Of a stretch of 64,000 bases of DNA, positions 26,801 through 40,337 are shown piece by piece. Under the pieces are notes generated by a model. It saw only the letters and a program-made list of their open reading frames with translations. It had not been told where the DNA came from and did not search any database. Every line of letters starts with the position of its first letter. The first letter of the stretch is position 1. Source of the DNA: Onchocerca volvulus (lineage: Eukaryota > Nematoda > Chromadorea > Rhabditida > Onchocercidae). The stretch lies in contig HG738140.1 in the NCBI GenBank assembly GCA_000499405.2, positions 3,825,541-3,889,540 on the forward strand. The letters run 5' to 3'. Made by a program: the position numbers and the translations under genes.

Positions 26801-29800
26801 CTGATTAAATTTCAGTTAGATCAAGGAGTACTTGGATTAGGTCGTGGATCGCGTGATTATTACCTCAATGCAACAATGTTTGCGAAACATTTGAATGCAT
26901 ACAAGAAATATCAACTTGATGTAATCAAATTACTTTTGGATGATGCTAATATAAACTATGATTTATCACAACTTATCAGTGATCTCAACAATCTTATCGA
27001 TTTTGAAACAAAATTTGCCGAGGTAAAATGTTTTTTTTTTTCTTTTTTAATGTATTTGCTAATGATATGTCACTATTATTTTTCACTTTTCACTTTTTTT
27101 TTCGACAATGAATAATGTGAAACTTTTATCGAATAAAAGAAGCTAAAAAAAAAAAATAGTTCATTTTTTATTATCCGATATCTGAAATGAATGATAAAAA
27201 TGTTAAAAATTATAGGATCAAAAAAGTTCTAAAAAAATGCTATGATAATAAATAATTCACATATAATGCTGTTTTAATAGGATTGATAGTATTATAATTG
27301 AATGGTTAAATGATAAATGATTATTAATATTGTAATTGACATTGATAGTATTGTAATTGAATGATTAAATGATCATTTTAATAGGACTGATATTATAAAT
27401 GATTGAATGATTAAGTGATAATGATTAAGTGATGATGATTATCATTAAATTATAATGATTGATAATGATTAATTATTATATATACTACCAACATTCTTAT
27501 CATCTATATCTATTATTCATTTAATGATAAATAATCATTAATTAAGATTAGTTATCAGTCACCTCTTGTCAGCGACAACAAGCAAAATAAATTCATAAAA
27601 TGATAACGAAAAAAGAAAAAAGAAACAGCAAGTTTGTTAAAATATAAAAATAAACAAAATAAAAGTTCAATGTCAAACAATTTTTCGAAAGCAATCTATA
27701 TATATATATATGTATTAAGAAAGTCAAATTGATTAATATGATAAAAATTTTATCGGATGTGATAATTTCAAATTAAATTAAATATTTTATCATTTAGACT
27801 GTAGTACCAGAAGATGATAGGCGTAATAGTACCCGATTATATAATGCAAGAACGATTTCAGATCTATATACATTACTCCCAGAGGTTTATCATTGTTTCT
27901 TTTTTTTTTCTCTGTCCTGAAAATTCTTAAAAATTTTCCGTCATTTCAAATATTGATTTAAAAATAAAATATATGAAAGATGAATATCAAATGCACAGTT
28001 TGAAAGAAAAATTCTTGAAATCGATAGACTTAAATATACATTTAACAATTACTATAATTTGTATTTTTTTTTTGGAATTGATAAATTTCAATCGGAAGTG
28101 ATAAATTTAAATCAAAATTACCAAGTTCAAAAGTACGTGTAATATTATAATTTAATATTTGATTACATGAAAAAAGTTTTTTCATTTCGTCATAAATTTT
28201 TTTAGATGGAATGGCTAGGTTTCTTTTATGAAATAGCACCAAAATCGATTCATGGTATAATTAATAATGATACACAAATAATTGTCGGTGAAATTGATTA
28301 TATGCACAATATGGGAATGCTTATTAATAACAGTAGCAATTATTTGTTGGCAAATTATATTTTCTGGCGAATCGCACATTCTTGGGTTAAAACATTGGAT
28401 GGACGATATGAAGATATCAAACAGGTAACTAATTACTAATTACTATCATGTTTTCAGGATAACTTATTCCGACAATATATTATATGATAGTAATAATAAT
28501 AAATCATTTTAACATTTAATAAGCAGCATCATTTTTATAAAAATTTGAATCAAATTTTTTAAAGTGAATCACAATATGTCAAGAGAAAGAACATATTAGG
28601 TAAAATGACTTATCTTTTAAACTTTTCTGCATCACTTATATACTTACATATATGAATAATTAAACTGTTACTGACTTACTAGTATTAAACGTAAATTAAA
28701 TTCTTATTTGATTATTGTATAAGATAAGGTGTTCAGATTTCTATATTGTAACGGAGGCAAATCTTGGCGGGAAAATTTTATTGATTGATTCTTTGTCTAT
28801 ATTATAAGGTAGAATAAGTTAGATAATATCATGATTGCAGTTGATCGCTTGGTTGTGGTAGAGATAAACTGAATATAGATGAGTTGGATTGAATTGATCG
28901 GTATTGATTGTCAAATAAATTGAGTAATTGTTGAGTTGATTGATTGAATAACCACTGATAACTATTCAGTAATTATTGATCCGATAACCGCTAATTCGTT
29001 TTTGTATCAATAATTCCTAGGCTTGTATTAGGCAGTAATTTACAACATGTTATACAAAGGATTTGGTTTATCAGCACAAAGGATAAGAGATTAGACAATG
29101 CTTACAATTTTAAGCAATGCACACAAGCTTTAGTCCTTAAAAAAATCCAAATAATTAACATGATTTGCAACATTTTAAACAATGCATGCAATCTTTAGCA
29201 GATTAGAAGAGAACGAAACAAAGATTTTTGTATCAAACTAAAGGATGAGATGTGCAAATATGATTCATTTGATTGAAAAATATTACAAATTTTTATTATA
29301 CAAATACTTCGATTATTCTATCATATTTAAATTATATAATATCTCGGTTTTACCGACATGTAGATTTCATTAGATGTTCATTTAATGTTTTTTTTTATTT
29401 TAATTCAAAGTATATTTATAAAACTTTTTTGTTATGTCTTTTATTTAATATCAGAAGTAAAATTTCAAATATTTGCAAGGTTTTTCTACGGGTATTAACT
29501 GGTCAGCAAACCAAATCACCACGATGGAAAGAATGTGCCCAGGGAACAATAAATTTATTACCATTGGCCGGTGGAGCACTTTATGTCCGGGAACATTTTG
29601 ATTCTACCGATAAACATGAAGCCTTGGTTAGGCAATGTTTTTTTTCTTTTGTTTTTTTCTTCCTATTTTGACTAAAACTAATTAATTTTTTTTTTTTTTT
29701 TTGTTCTTCGATGCGCAATTTTTTTTTCTTTTTTGTTCCCAAAACTAGTAATTAATTAACAAACAACTGTACTTTCAGTTTCTTTCTTTGTCGGTACGAT

Positions 29801-32800
29801 TTATCATTTAAATTTTTACGAAATTCTTTGAAGAATTTATCAGAAAAACTGTTCGTCTCTAACAAAATTTAGCAAAAAAATATTCGTCTTTAACAAAATT
29901 TGGCAAGAAAAAAACCATTCTTCGCTAACAATTTAAGATTTTATCAGTTGTACTTTTTCTGTGCAATTCATCGTTCAAATTTGAAAAATTTAAAATTTTA
30001 GGGATTTTTTGAAAAATTTAGAAATAATTTCAGATTTATTAGTGCCATTCATTTTTATTTTTAATCTTATTTAAGTATATCTGTTTTCTTATCTAATATT
30101 TCGAATTATTTGTTAAATATTTTTACTTCTTAATGTAACCATGCTAATTTTATTAATTCTATTTTGTTTGTTTTTGTAATCAAATAATTTGGAAAAATAT
30201 TATGCAAAATTTTTGCAGCGAATGATTGTAAATCTTCAAGAGGCATTCAAAGAATTAGTTGATGAAAGTGATTGGATGGATGATGAAACAAAGAAAGTTG
30301 CAATTGAAAAGGTTTTTGAATAATTGTAATTTTTATTATGCCCGAGATTAATTGCAAAATTCGGAGGATATAAGTAAAAAAATAAATCGATAAATAAGTA
30401 TATAAGTAAATGCAATATTTATTATTGTGATCATAGATTATTGTGTGAATAAAAATATCATATGCTGAAAAAAGAAAAACGGAAAATCTATTTTCCATTC
30501 CATTATCAAATTATGAAACTACAATAAAATATCTAATTTTAATTAAGAAATGAATTATATTACATAACATACAGTATCATTGTAAAATTATACAAAACAA
30601 TTTCATTTTGATATGATAAAAAGAGAAAAAGAAAATATATCTTCGAAAGATCATCTTTGTGTATTATAAAATTACAATATTAATGAAACAAAATATTCCG
30701 TTTAAATAATGAAAGAAGAGCTTGTTTAAATATTGCTCAAAATTTTGAAAAATAAAAATCTGCAAATTTTAGGCGGTCAGTATGATTAACAATATTGGAT
30801 ATCCTGATTTTATCAACAATTATACAGCACTCGATAAACATTATGAAAAAGTAGGAATTCATTTTTTTTTTTCTTAAATCATTTTTTTTTTTCACTTTTG
30901 CTTCATTTTTAATGAACAGTTTCAAATTTGATTTTTAATAATATTAATAAGAATTGTCGAAATTGGAATAAATTGAATTTTCAATTTCATCTATCCATTT
31001 TTTGATAAATAAGAATTAACTACAACAAATAAATTGAATAATTAAAGAAAAAGAAAACTAATCGATTATTTCTTTTTCTTTTTCTGATTAATTGTTTGTC
31101 ACAGCTAATGATTTATTTGTTAATAATTTCATTTTCTCAAAAATTTGAAACATTAGAGATAAATGAAAGATAAAAAAAATTGAAGGCAACAAAAAATAAG
31201 TCATTCCATCGAAGTATTTTTCTTTTTATTTACTCCAAATATATTTTTGCAGTTAAATTTTACCGCTGAAGATTCATATTTCGATTTGTTACGAAAAGTA
31301 CTTATGTGGTCGCAAGAAAAAGAATTTTTACGAATGAAAAAACCATTTGATAAAAAGGAGTTCGAAGTCAGTCCAGCTGTTGTTAATGCATTCTATTCAC
31401 CGGAGAAAAATGCTCTAAGTTAGTTGATTTTTAATTAATTAATTAAGTCTTATTACAATTCTTAATAAAATAAATATCTTTTTTTTTTTGTTAAACTATT
31501 TAAGCTACTAGTAAAGTTTTTCGGAATTTTCTTTTCCGGAATATCATGCAATTTCGGTTTTAAAATTGATGAGTAAAATTTAAAACTGCTGATTTAAATA
31601 TTGAAGTTTTTATTAAATGCTTAAATAATAAATTACTTAATTAATGTTCTAATTGAAAAACAGTTTCAAAAAAAAAAATCAACATTATCTTTTTTCAGCA
31701 TTTCCTGCTGGAATTCTCAAGCCACCATTCTTTAGTGGTGCATATCCAAAGTTTGTTATTTTTCAATTTTTTGTAAACACGAAATAGATTTCATTTTTCA
31801 ATTTTTGTAAAATTTTTTGTTTCAAATAGTTCAATTTTCGAAATATGCAAAAATAAAATTTCAGCAATTTTTCACTATTAATCCCTTAGCTAAATTAAAT
31901 TCTGATAATTTTAAAATTTATGATTCATCTATGATATTAATTGATAAGCGAAGATTTTTTCCTTCTAGAATGGTAAATTATGGTGCAATAGGTGCAGTAA
32001 TAGGACATGAAATTACGCATGGCTTCGATGATCAAGGTTTTTCTAAAATCTACTTACGATCTCTATTTTATTTAACCTTATATTTCGTGATAATTTGTAG
32101 ATTTTTTATTCAATTTGACTTTTAAATTTCAAAATGAATTGTATTGGAATTGATTATCAAATTAATTGCATGTCCTCATTTTTTATGAAAACTTTCTTAA
32201 TTAAAAATTTTTTTTTCTTTTTTTTTAGGTAGTCAATATGATAAAGATGGTAATCTATTAGACTGGTGGAATGCTGATTCATATGAAGGATTTTCTAAAC
32301 GGAAGGAATGTATCATTAATCAATACAGTTCATATGTGGTACCAAATACGGATTATAAGGTACCAGGAATGAATTATTTTACTTTAGTTAATTATTTATT
32401 ATTAAAAAAATACGTGTATATAGTTCACATATATGAAAAATTCTAATTTTTATTTTTTCCATGATAATTCTTGTTAACTTCATCAATTTATATATATCGT
32501 ATCGGCATAAGCATTAATTATGATTTAAGACAATTAAGACAATGAATTGTGGCATCTAATTATGCTTCAAGTTGTAATATTCAAACGGTAACGTGTAAAC
32601 ATAACGGGAATTTTTAGATATTATTTTCTTTCTTTTTTTTGATTTCATTTCATTACCACTTGTTAATTTTCAGGTTAACGGTAAACTTACACAAGGTGAA
32701 AATATAGCTGATAATGGTGGCGTAAAAGAAGCTTACAAGGTTTCATTTCCAGATATTCATAATTTAGGAAAAAATAATTAATAGTAATTAGGGAATATTT

Positions 32801-33704
32801 TATAGCTGTTCAAAACATATTAGAACAACCATCTACCATTGGTTAGATTGCTAACAAATTTAATATGCTTGATTTGTTTTAATCATACGATAACTATCCA
32901 TAACTATATCAAAAATTTGCAATTCTCATGATAGCAATGCAATTATAATTGTTTGGAAGTCTTGTTTATAAATTGATAAGGATTTTTTTTTCTTTTCTTG
33001 ATATCAACAATGGTATCAGTATTTCAGGCTTATAGGAAATACGTGAAACAATTAGGACACGAAGAACCACATTTGCCAGGTTTTCTAAATTTCTCCAATG
33101 ATCAAATCTTCTTCCTATCTTATGCTCACGTATGTTTTTAACAGTCTTTCAAATTACACAACATCATCTTTATAACTAAAGACGTAAATGTTCGTTGTTC
33201 ATTTCCATGTAACGTTTCAAGTTCTTTACCGATTGATTTGAAATTTTGATATAACGTTGCATTCGAATAGGCCGTATTTTTATATAGATAAGGCGCGTTT
33301 TTAAGAACTTTCGGAGATTCAAGATTTTGAACAAGCGAATATTTACATTTTTATTTATATAGACTACTGGAGACGGCAGCGAATCGTAGCTGCCCCACGT
33401 GGCCGGGTATAGCTAGATATAATAAAATGCGCATGAAAATATCGTGACTTACGTGACAAAATTTTTGTTTTTTATTTTTGTCGAAATAATAATTTATTTC
33501 ATTTCATTTTTTAAAACTTCTTTTTAGTTTTGGTGTGGCCATAAGAAGGAAGCAGCAGCATTGCAACAGGTGCTTATTGATGAACATAGTCCTGAAGTAT
33601 TTCGGGTCATTGGAGTTCTGTCAAATTTACCTGAATTTAGTAAAGCATTTAATTGTCCGAAGGGAAGCCGATTAAATCCATCAAAACGTTGCACAGTTTG
33701 GTAA
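17874..33704 (+). CDS. Neprilysin-like M13 zinc metallopeptidase (type II membrane protein)
   Basis: Twenty exons, about 828 aa: 17874-17995, 21366-21477, 23544-23652, 24076-24182, 24954-25104, 25340-25445, 25990-26176, 26816-27022, 27798-27884, 28206-28424, 29480-29626, 30219-30311, 30773-30850, 31253-31418, 31699-31750, 31969-32036, 32229-32359, 32674-32739, 33028-33129, 33528-33704. The family cleaves small extracellular peptides on the amino side of hydrophobic residues. Seen in order: an ~88-residue N-terminal tail ending in WWRRR; one membrane segment (~89-111); the NPCDNFFEYACG ectodomain start; VNAFY substrate motif (~619-623); HEITH zinc site (661-665); third ligand Glu in ENIAD (E723); C-terminal CTVW. 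NxT sites such as NLT, NTT, NAT, NYT and NFT fit an ectodomain. All junctions keep frame. The first exon lies 3.4 kb from the second and is the least certain; exon 3 needs a GC donor. Length slightly exceeds the usual ~750 because of the N-terminal tail. Confidence 0.9.
22905..23157. repeat. Pair of 55-bp direct repeats in intron 2 of the peptidase gene
   Basis: The stretch starting aaaattatcataattag and ending attattgaagtaa occurs at 22905-22959 and again, apparently identical, at 23103-23157, with about 143 bp of unrelated AT-rich sequence between. It lies between exons 2 and 3 of the M13 gene. No function is evident. Confidence 0.85.
23653..24075 (+). other. Predicted GC-AG intron (M13 gene, intron 3)
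   Basis: The exon ends ...GATAACT and the next bases are GCAAGTTT, a full donor consensus except C for T at position 2. The acceptor is TTTTTTCAG before 24076. This joins phase 1 to phase 2 and keeps frame. A GT four bases into the intron (23657) gives phase 2 and a stop with the same acceptor. The only alternative keeping frame uses that GT with a purine-rich acceptor ending at 24088. Confidence 0.55.
33195..33416 (+). mobile_element. 5'-truncated Helitron copy in the last intron of the peptidase gene
   Basis: Shares with 1993-2500 the core tttgaaattttgatataacg, then gcattcgaatagg, aagaactttcggagatt and the right-end motif acatttttatttatatagact. It ends with a hairpin (GGCAGC-gaatcgta-GCTGCC, 33375-33394), then ccgggtatag and CTAG (33413-33416). 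The base after CTAG is A, not the usual T, and the 5' terminus is missing. It sits between exons 19 and 20 in sense orientation. Confidence 0.65.
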
Positions 33705-35976
33705 AACAATAATAATTGATAGAAAAAAACGATAATAATAACGGAAAAACAAGCGGGTAACAAATAATGAATACAAAAAAAAAAACGCAAGAATAATAAG
33801 AAAAATAACATTAACAAAAGTGATGATTCTATAGGTTTTTTTTTTTTCTGAAGGAAAACGGATGGTTTTTTTCGAAGGAAAAAGGAAATTTTTTTTTAAA
33901 TTATAAGATTAAAAATATTAATTATTAATAACAATTATTACCAATAATTGTTAATTGATATTGTTACATTAACGAATATATCTATTTATACGATCTCGTT
34001 TTTCGAATTATCTCATTGCGAATTAGTAACTTTTCGAAAAATTGAAGAAAATTCTTGAAAATTGTTGGAAACGAAAAGATGCTGAAAGCTTATCGCTTAT
34101 ATCTTTTTATAAGCAAAACGTCATTTATGAGTAATATGATCATTATTTACGTAATTTAAAATATTTTGAAAAATAATATTTTAATTAAAGATTGCCAAGT
34201 TATAAATTATATCAACAATAACAAGTTCAATTGATGATTTGGGAATAGATTATTAGTCGCAAGAGATAATTCTGTTTCTTTTTTTAAAATGATTTTATTT
34301 TTCTTTTCTCCTTCATATAGCTTCTTTTCAAATCAAAAATAATTTTTGATATTATTTTTGCGTATTTGAACAAACTTTGAACTTTGAATCATATAAGAGG
34401 TCATAAAAAACTATTGTTTGATCCATAATTTGTTTGTTTATCAGAAAATGCAAATCAATTATGTCTGATATCATTGGATAAATTATGTCCGGTATTAAAT
34501 TATATAATGTAAAAAATAGTAACATTAAAGAAAATTAATCTTTTTTTTTTGATTTTTGTTTTATAAATTTACTTAAATTTGTAAATTCATTATTAAATTA
34601 TTTCATATGTTAAAACTTGAGAAATTACAATTTTATTGTCAATTATTTCTTTTTTTTATTAACAGTATTTTTGTGATTGTATCAATTTATTTGTTACAGT
34701 TTAATATTATGACGAAATGTTGGGATATTAATAATGATTAAATCAGATGCATAACATTTCAATCTTTGTCATTAATGAATGTTATTTTGCTAAAAATTTC
34801 ATGAATTTACTAACCATAGACAGATATTTAGCCTGTTTATTGAATATCAATTGCCTATTATAATGATTACTAATGTGAACTAAAATATGAGAAAATAAGG
34901 AATTTTTTAATTAATAAAGAAGAAAGTTCGTGATTTAAAAAGTATGAGAGATTAATCAATTAATTCATGATAATTATGATTTAGAAAGCATTTAGTAAGT
35001 TTAAACTATCTAACCAAGTATTTACTTCCAGTATTGGCATAATTTAAAAACATCAATATAAATATAACATTCTTCTATTTGTTTTCATTATTGTTTTTCT
35101 TTTTTATGTATATTATTAAAAAGAATATCAATGCAAATATAATTGCTATAATATGTTGCGGGATTAAAATTAAATTTAAAAATCTATAGAAAATTAAATA
35201 TGGAAAAATTCTTGTACTTAGGCATGTCTTATAGATCACTTTCTTAGCATTCGACAATCTTAAGAATGGAAGGATGAAAAAAAAAAAAAAAAAGAAAAAA
35301 TTAAGCGAATATGAAATCATACACGTACTTAATAATGTTTATCAATTATAAGCTATATCTCAGAAGGCCGATTCTAAAGTAATATAAGGATGAAATAAAT
35401 TTTTTAGAAATTCTTTAATGTCTTTTTTAACAATATTATCGAATATCGCAAGTAGCTTGATAATTTTATTTTATGAGTTTAGGACGATAATAAGCATGAT
35501 ATTTAGCAGGGAAAATAACCGCTATGAGGAATCTGTTTTGTATCTAAATACTTGTTCCATGAAAGTTCTGGAATTTAATAATTTTATTTGTTTTTTCCAA
35601 AATTATCACAAAATTTAAGAACCCGAAATAACTATTATGAATATATTACATCGTCAGATATACATTTTCATTCAATAAATTACAATTTTAACCATCTCAT
35701 CCTGGAGAGAAGATATTGTGAATCATTTGTCCTGCAAACTTCATGCAAAACAAGATAAATTCGATAATGATCACTAACAATTATATCATTAATTCATCTG
35801 GATGAAAAAAAAAAGTCAATTACTTTCAGAATCCTAAACTTATTTTGGAATAAAATAAGTGATGCAAAATTGCCAATGAATATTCTGCTGATGGTACATT
35901 ACATGATTCTAATAGCTACAACAAAAACAGCATGAAGATTCTGAAGATAGCAATTCTTTTTTTTTTTTTTTTTCAA
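33705..35976. other. Intergenic space between converging genes
   Basis: It separates the stop codons of the M13 peptidase (+) and the SNAPC1 homologue (-) and must hold both 3' UTRs. I see no extra gene. Open frames at 33524-33817 (minus) and 35075-35320 (minus) are antisense to the last peptidase exon or poly-T translations. No polyadenylation signal could be assigned with confidence. Confidence 0.6.
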
Positions 35977-38900
35977 TTAATCATTATTCATTTTCTCCTG
36001 AGCTTTCTGAATTTTCTCCAGTAGACGATCAGCAATTCGTTCTTTCTTGGAATTTTCGATTTCTGGAGGAAAATTTAATTAGGCATGTTATCAAACAAGC
36101 AAATTTTTATCAATTATTATAACTTAATATTCAAACAAACCTCTTTCTTCCTGACTCAAAGCTGCAGTACTTCCTCCAAGACCGTGAGTTAATTCAGCAA
36201 GTGACATTTCCGAAATACTCAGTTTACTCCTGGAAAAAAAAAAGAAAAAGAAAGAAAGAAAAAACTGATATCATGCTCAATTGGTGTCGATTTCGATCAG
36301 CAAAATTTTTACTTTTTCAATATTAATAATAAATAATAATGTTTGAAAGAATATATGAACCAAAAACAATACTCATAATATACTCAAGTGAAAAATCAAC
36401 TTGACATCACACAATTTAAATTTAATAAAAGGTGCCTTCTTTCTTCTCATGTTCTATTAGACGGTTCCAGTAGAATACACAGTACGGCAACCTTGTAATG
36501 ACAGCTTAAACTGTAGCAACCAACATCAGAAATGATACCATTCATACAAAAAAGCAAAAAATAAAAAAATAAAACCAGAATTTGTAATACCTTACTCTTT
36601 TTCTTCCACTCATTCCTTTCTTCGTTGCTTTGCCCAATTTTTTACTTGTTCCACTCTGAAATATCTCAGCAACACAGATTTATAAATGACATTTTTATTA
36701 CTTCTCATCTTGCTTTGTTTTAATTTTACTGATTCTTTATTTCATTGACTGGAATCGCTCACCCTCAGGATATTTTTTTGATGTTACTAAAACAGCTGTG
36801 CATAATTACTTTTATTTTTACATAAATCATCCTTCTGGGATTTCATCTCTACTATTCAAATATGCCTCCTTTTTTCAGCAATCGTATTCTAGTTCTCCAG
36901 AAACTATTCAATTTCACTTACTGTTAATATAGTTTTGTTCATTTTAGCTAATTTGAAGACAAACTTTTCTAAACAATCGTGACAATATCTCTTATGTACC
37001 CTCATTATCTTTACCACACAATCACAGAATTTTAACAAATAAAATTATTTAGATGTCGAAAAAAATATAAGATTAAATGCTAAATCACAGCTATTGGCGC
37101 TATATTACAAGTTTTTTTTTTTTTTCACTTCGAAGCATATTTTGATTCTAACCAGTTTGTTATCTGAATCGTGACACATTAATAAAACTTACTGCTTCAG
37201 TCGATGATCCACTTTTATTTAGCTGTTTCTCTCCAGAATGTAATAAAATATCCATATCCTCACTCTCTAAATCTTTTTCGGATTCACTTATTGAATAACG
37301 TTTCAAAGTTTTTAGCATCTAAAGCAAGTTATTTTCATCATGATGCCATTTTTAAACTATTCAACATTATAAAAATATTGGTTATGCTTGTAATGCTTGA
37401 CCAACTAGCGTACATTTCCGGCTTACTTGAAACTTTTAGACAAATGTTTCCTCGAACTTCAGCGCCGTAATAGAATCTTACTTTCATAAAGAGAGAGAAT
37501 GACTGCAAAGCTGAAGCTTAGAAGAAGTATGAAACTGTAAATTTTTATAATAAAAAGCAAAGAATAAATAAGCGACCTGTGTTGCAGATACCATATTCTG
37601 CTCTTGTTCTGTCTCTGTATTTGTTGAGGAAACCGATGGATCCACAAGATAACGTCGATGTCTAGCGTGAACAATATGTGATTTATAAGCTTTCTCTTTA
37701 AGTGCTGAACGAAAACGACCCTAAGATTAAATAAATTAAACAAAAGAATAGAAAAAAATATATAAATTCATTTATACTGAATCCAACAAATTATTTTACC
37801 GAATTTTGACGAGGCGCTTTTTTCGGTGATGAATTTGCTTCCATTTCTGCTTCCGTACTTTTTAAAATACTGTAAAATATACAAAAAGTAATCAAAACTG
37901 GCATTCATTATAGGCTTTGCTAACTATGTGTAGAAAACCAACATGAGACGCAGTTCACAATCCCAACAGCATGGCAAAAATTCAACACTAATTTTTCTCG
38001 CAGTTCGGTTATCACTAAATCATTATAATAGTTTACTAAAGAATTGTGACACTGTATGGGATTCTAAATTTTACTTCAAAATTTAATAACATATATTTCA
38101 GAAAAGATGAAAATGTTTGCTTTATACTTCAAAAAATTTTCATTAAAACTCAATTAGCAAGAAATAACTGGGCAGAAGAAAAGTTACTACCAGAAAAATA
38201 AAATCAGGGAATTAAAAATGTCAAAAATTAAAATTAAAATTAAGCAAGAATTATCTTACTTTTCTTAGATGACATTACAAGAACAAAATTGAAAAAGAAA
38301 AAAAACTAACTCATTATAAATTTCTGATATTGTTGTCTGAACTAAATTTATGCCTGAATCAACTGGAAGATTGGCTTTTTCCTTCGCAGCGAGATACCTG
38401 AAAATTTGATTTACTATTCATTGAATTAACAAATCAGCAGATATAACATAATAAGCTCAGTATTTTCTAGATAATATGGAGATCTTACTAATATTTCACA
38501 TTTTTTTGCTTAAACCTTATTTATATCGAAATTCTTTGCAAATAATAAACAAACCGTTTACAAATAATATCTGCTTGTGTAAGGACTACATCATCACCAA
38601 GAGCTTTTAGAAAACTAGGCTCATGTGTTTCTGCTTCATCCAAACCACCTTCATCTAATTCTCTTAGATCAAAACGACGATGCAGCAGTGGATTGTGCTG
38701 AAAAATATTTAATTACTTCAAATGACTTATGACTATTATAAATGTTTGTATGAAGTGGATCATTCTCTGCCGAATGTAATCCAATTTTTGAAAGAGCTTC
38801 ATGATTTTAGTCCTCGAATCATTTCATCTAATTTACTAATTGATTAAACATCGCGATCAATTCTTTAATAGAAAAAACGACAATATCTTATTGGTGCGTT

Positions 38901-40309
38901 TCGAAGTTTTTATAAATATTTTTAAGCCTACTATTTCTTCTATACTTCAACGAAATATCCAACTCGAGCTTGCAATCAGAGTAATATTTTAAAGTTAAAT
39001 AAAAACAAGTGGTTAAAATTCAAATGATTTGGAATAACGCATCATCAGATAAATCGTAAAAAATATATTTAAAATAAAATTATTGCATCATACAAACAAA
39101 AAGATCAGTTTCTCAAAAAATAACCTCTTTTTCAAAAGCGTATATACGAAAAGCTCCTCCGTTGATAAGTTTGAATAGAGCAGCAAATGCATCGATATGT
39201 CGTTCCGGAATCAAACGCTCATTAACAAAATCAATCAAATCAGCCAACTGATCAGGTGTAACTCGCACTTGAGCTACATAACTTTCTGGTTGCACAAAAT
39301 AGAGCACATATGTTAGATATATGCCAAACATTCGTTCCTAAACAGAAGCAAAATTTATTTTACTTGAAAAATTGTATTGCACTGAATCAAAATCTGCGTA
39401 ATTACAACATTTAGAAATATTTAATTCAAAAAGCACTTTAATTCAATTATTCATTTCAATATAATAAAACATATCCCACAAAATATTATCTTGCTATCGT
39501 TATTACTGTAGTTTTCTACAGCTTCAAATCAACGTCTTACAAGATTTCATCTTCAAATTATTTTTAAAAAGATCTTTCAACATGTTTGATGATTGAAATT
39601 CACATTTCATACCTGTAAAGTCATTTCATTACTAAATCGTATATCTGATAGTGACATAGGCTCATTATCGGTTGTTGATTCCTCAGCATATTCGGCTGGT
39701 TTTCGTTCACGATATGACATAGCATATGATATTGTTATTTGAAACAATTTTTCACTAAACTAAAATTGGTAATTTTATTAAAATATTTAAATTATTCAAC
39801 TTACATGAGTATTAATTGTTGTTCCTCAACGATGAAAGCTATTCCATTGTTGGTAAAAAAGTAACTGATAATGACTATAAACTTTAATCATTTCCTAAGG
39901 ATAATTCGTAATATCTTATGTGGATGTTACCCTTCAAAATATTTCAATCATTGATTAGCAAAAGACTAACTTAATAGAATTATCTTGTCTTCTGCAACTC
40001 GAAAATATGTCTCAGTTAAAATATGAAACTGCATCAGTAGTAGTTTCGAATAAAGTGTTAAAAACTATAAAATAAAAACTAATTAAATCTCGGGTTAATC
40101 TTGCAAGAATGAAAATTATAACTTACTTCATAGAGTTCAGCAGGACTCATACGACCCATAAATATTGTTGCAAATTTCATCTTCTCGAATAGTTCAATAA
40201 ATGGTTTGTATCGAAGTGTTTCCTTTTCTTTGTACATCTTCAATAAACGTTCAATATCTTTTCGACAACCAGCTGTTATTGGCATTACCGAAGTACCATG
40301 GCCACGCAT
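35977..40309 (-). CDS. snRNA-activating protein complex subunit 1 (SNAPC1/SNAP43) homologue
   Basis: Eleven exons in transcript order, about 450 aa: 40127-40309, 39613-39759, 39125-39337, 38555-38697, 38311-38397, 37800-37869, 37577-37720, 37193-37318, 36591-36655, 36141-36229, 35977-36062. SNAPc binds the proximal sequence element of snRNA promoters and, in nematodes, of spliced-leader RNA genes. The N-terminal ~190 residues match the SNAP43 domain: a RYKPFIELFEKMKFATIF stretch followed by MGRM (human FEDFTELWRNMKFGTIFCGRM), an LTYVLYFVQP helix (human LYLLYGLYNTQ) and FAALFKLINGGAFRIYAF. Later HIVHARHRRYLVDPS resembles a short human motif rich in R and H. The C-terminus is charged and low-complexity (KKLGKATKKGMSGRKR) and ends in a short coiled-coil-like helix (ADRLLEKIQKAQEK). 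It is longer than human SNAPC1 (about 370 aa), the excess being in the tail. The start was chosen because the ATG lies 7 nt after a strong acceptor. Confidence 0.85.
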
Positions 40310-40316
40310 GCTTGTA

Positions 40317-40337
40317 CTAAAAAAAACAAAAAAAAAA
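40317..40337 (-). promoter_or_regulatory. Candidate spliced-leader acceptor for the SNAPC1 gene
   Basis: On the minus strand a long poly-T tract ends in TTTTTTTTAG (AG at 40318-40317), followed by TACAAGC and the ATG at 40309. A 7-nt leader after a strong acceptor, with no recognisable upstream exon, is the usual arrangement for trans-splicing of a spliced leader in nematodes. A conventional upstream non-coding exon cannot be excluded. Confidence 0.6.

Noticed and set aside
26758..26815. Open extension upstream of peptidase exon 8 (MRESLELLSKLIKFQ)
   Set aside because: The upstream acceptor gives the wrong phase, while TTTCAG ending at 26815 joins NTLY directly to LDQGVLGLG as in the family without insertion.
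29273..29479. Open frame preceding peptidase exon 11
   Set aside because: Frame runs through intron sequence; the acceptor TTTGCAAG at 29479 and in-phase joining to the previous exon define the exon start.
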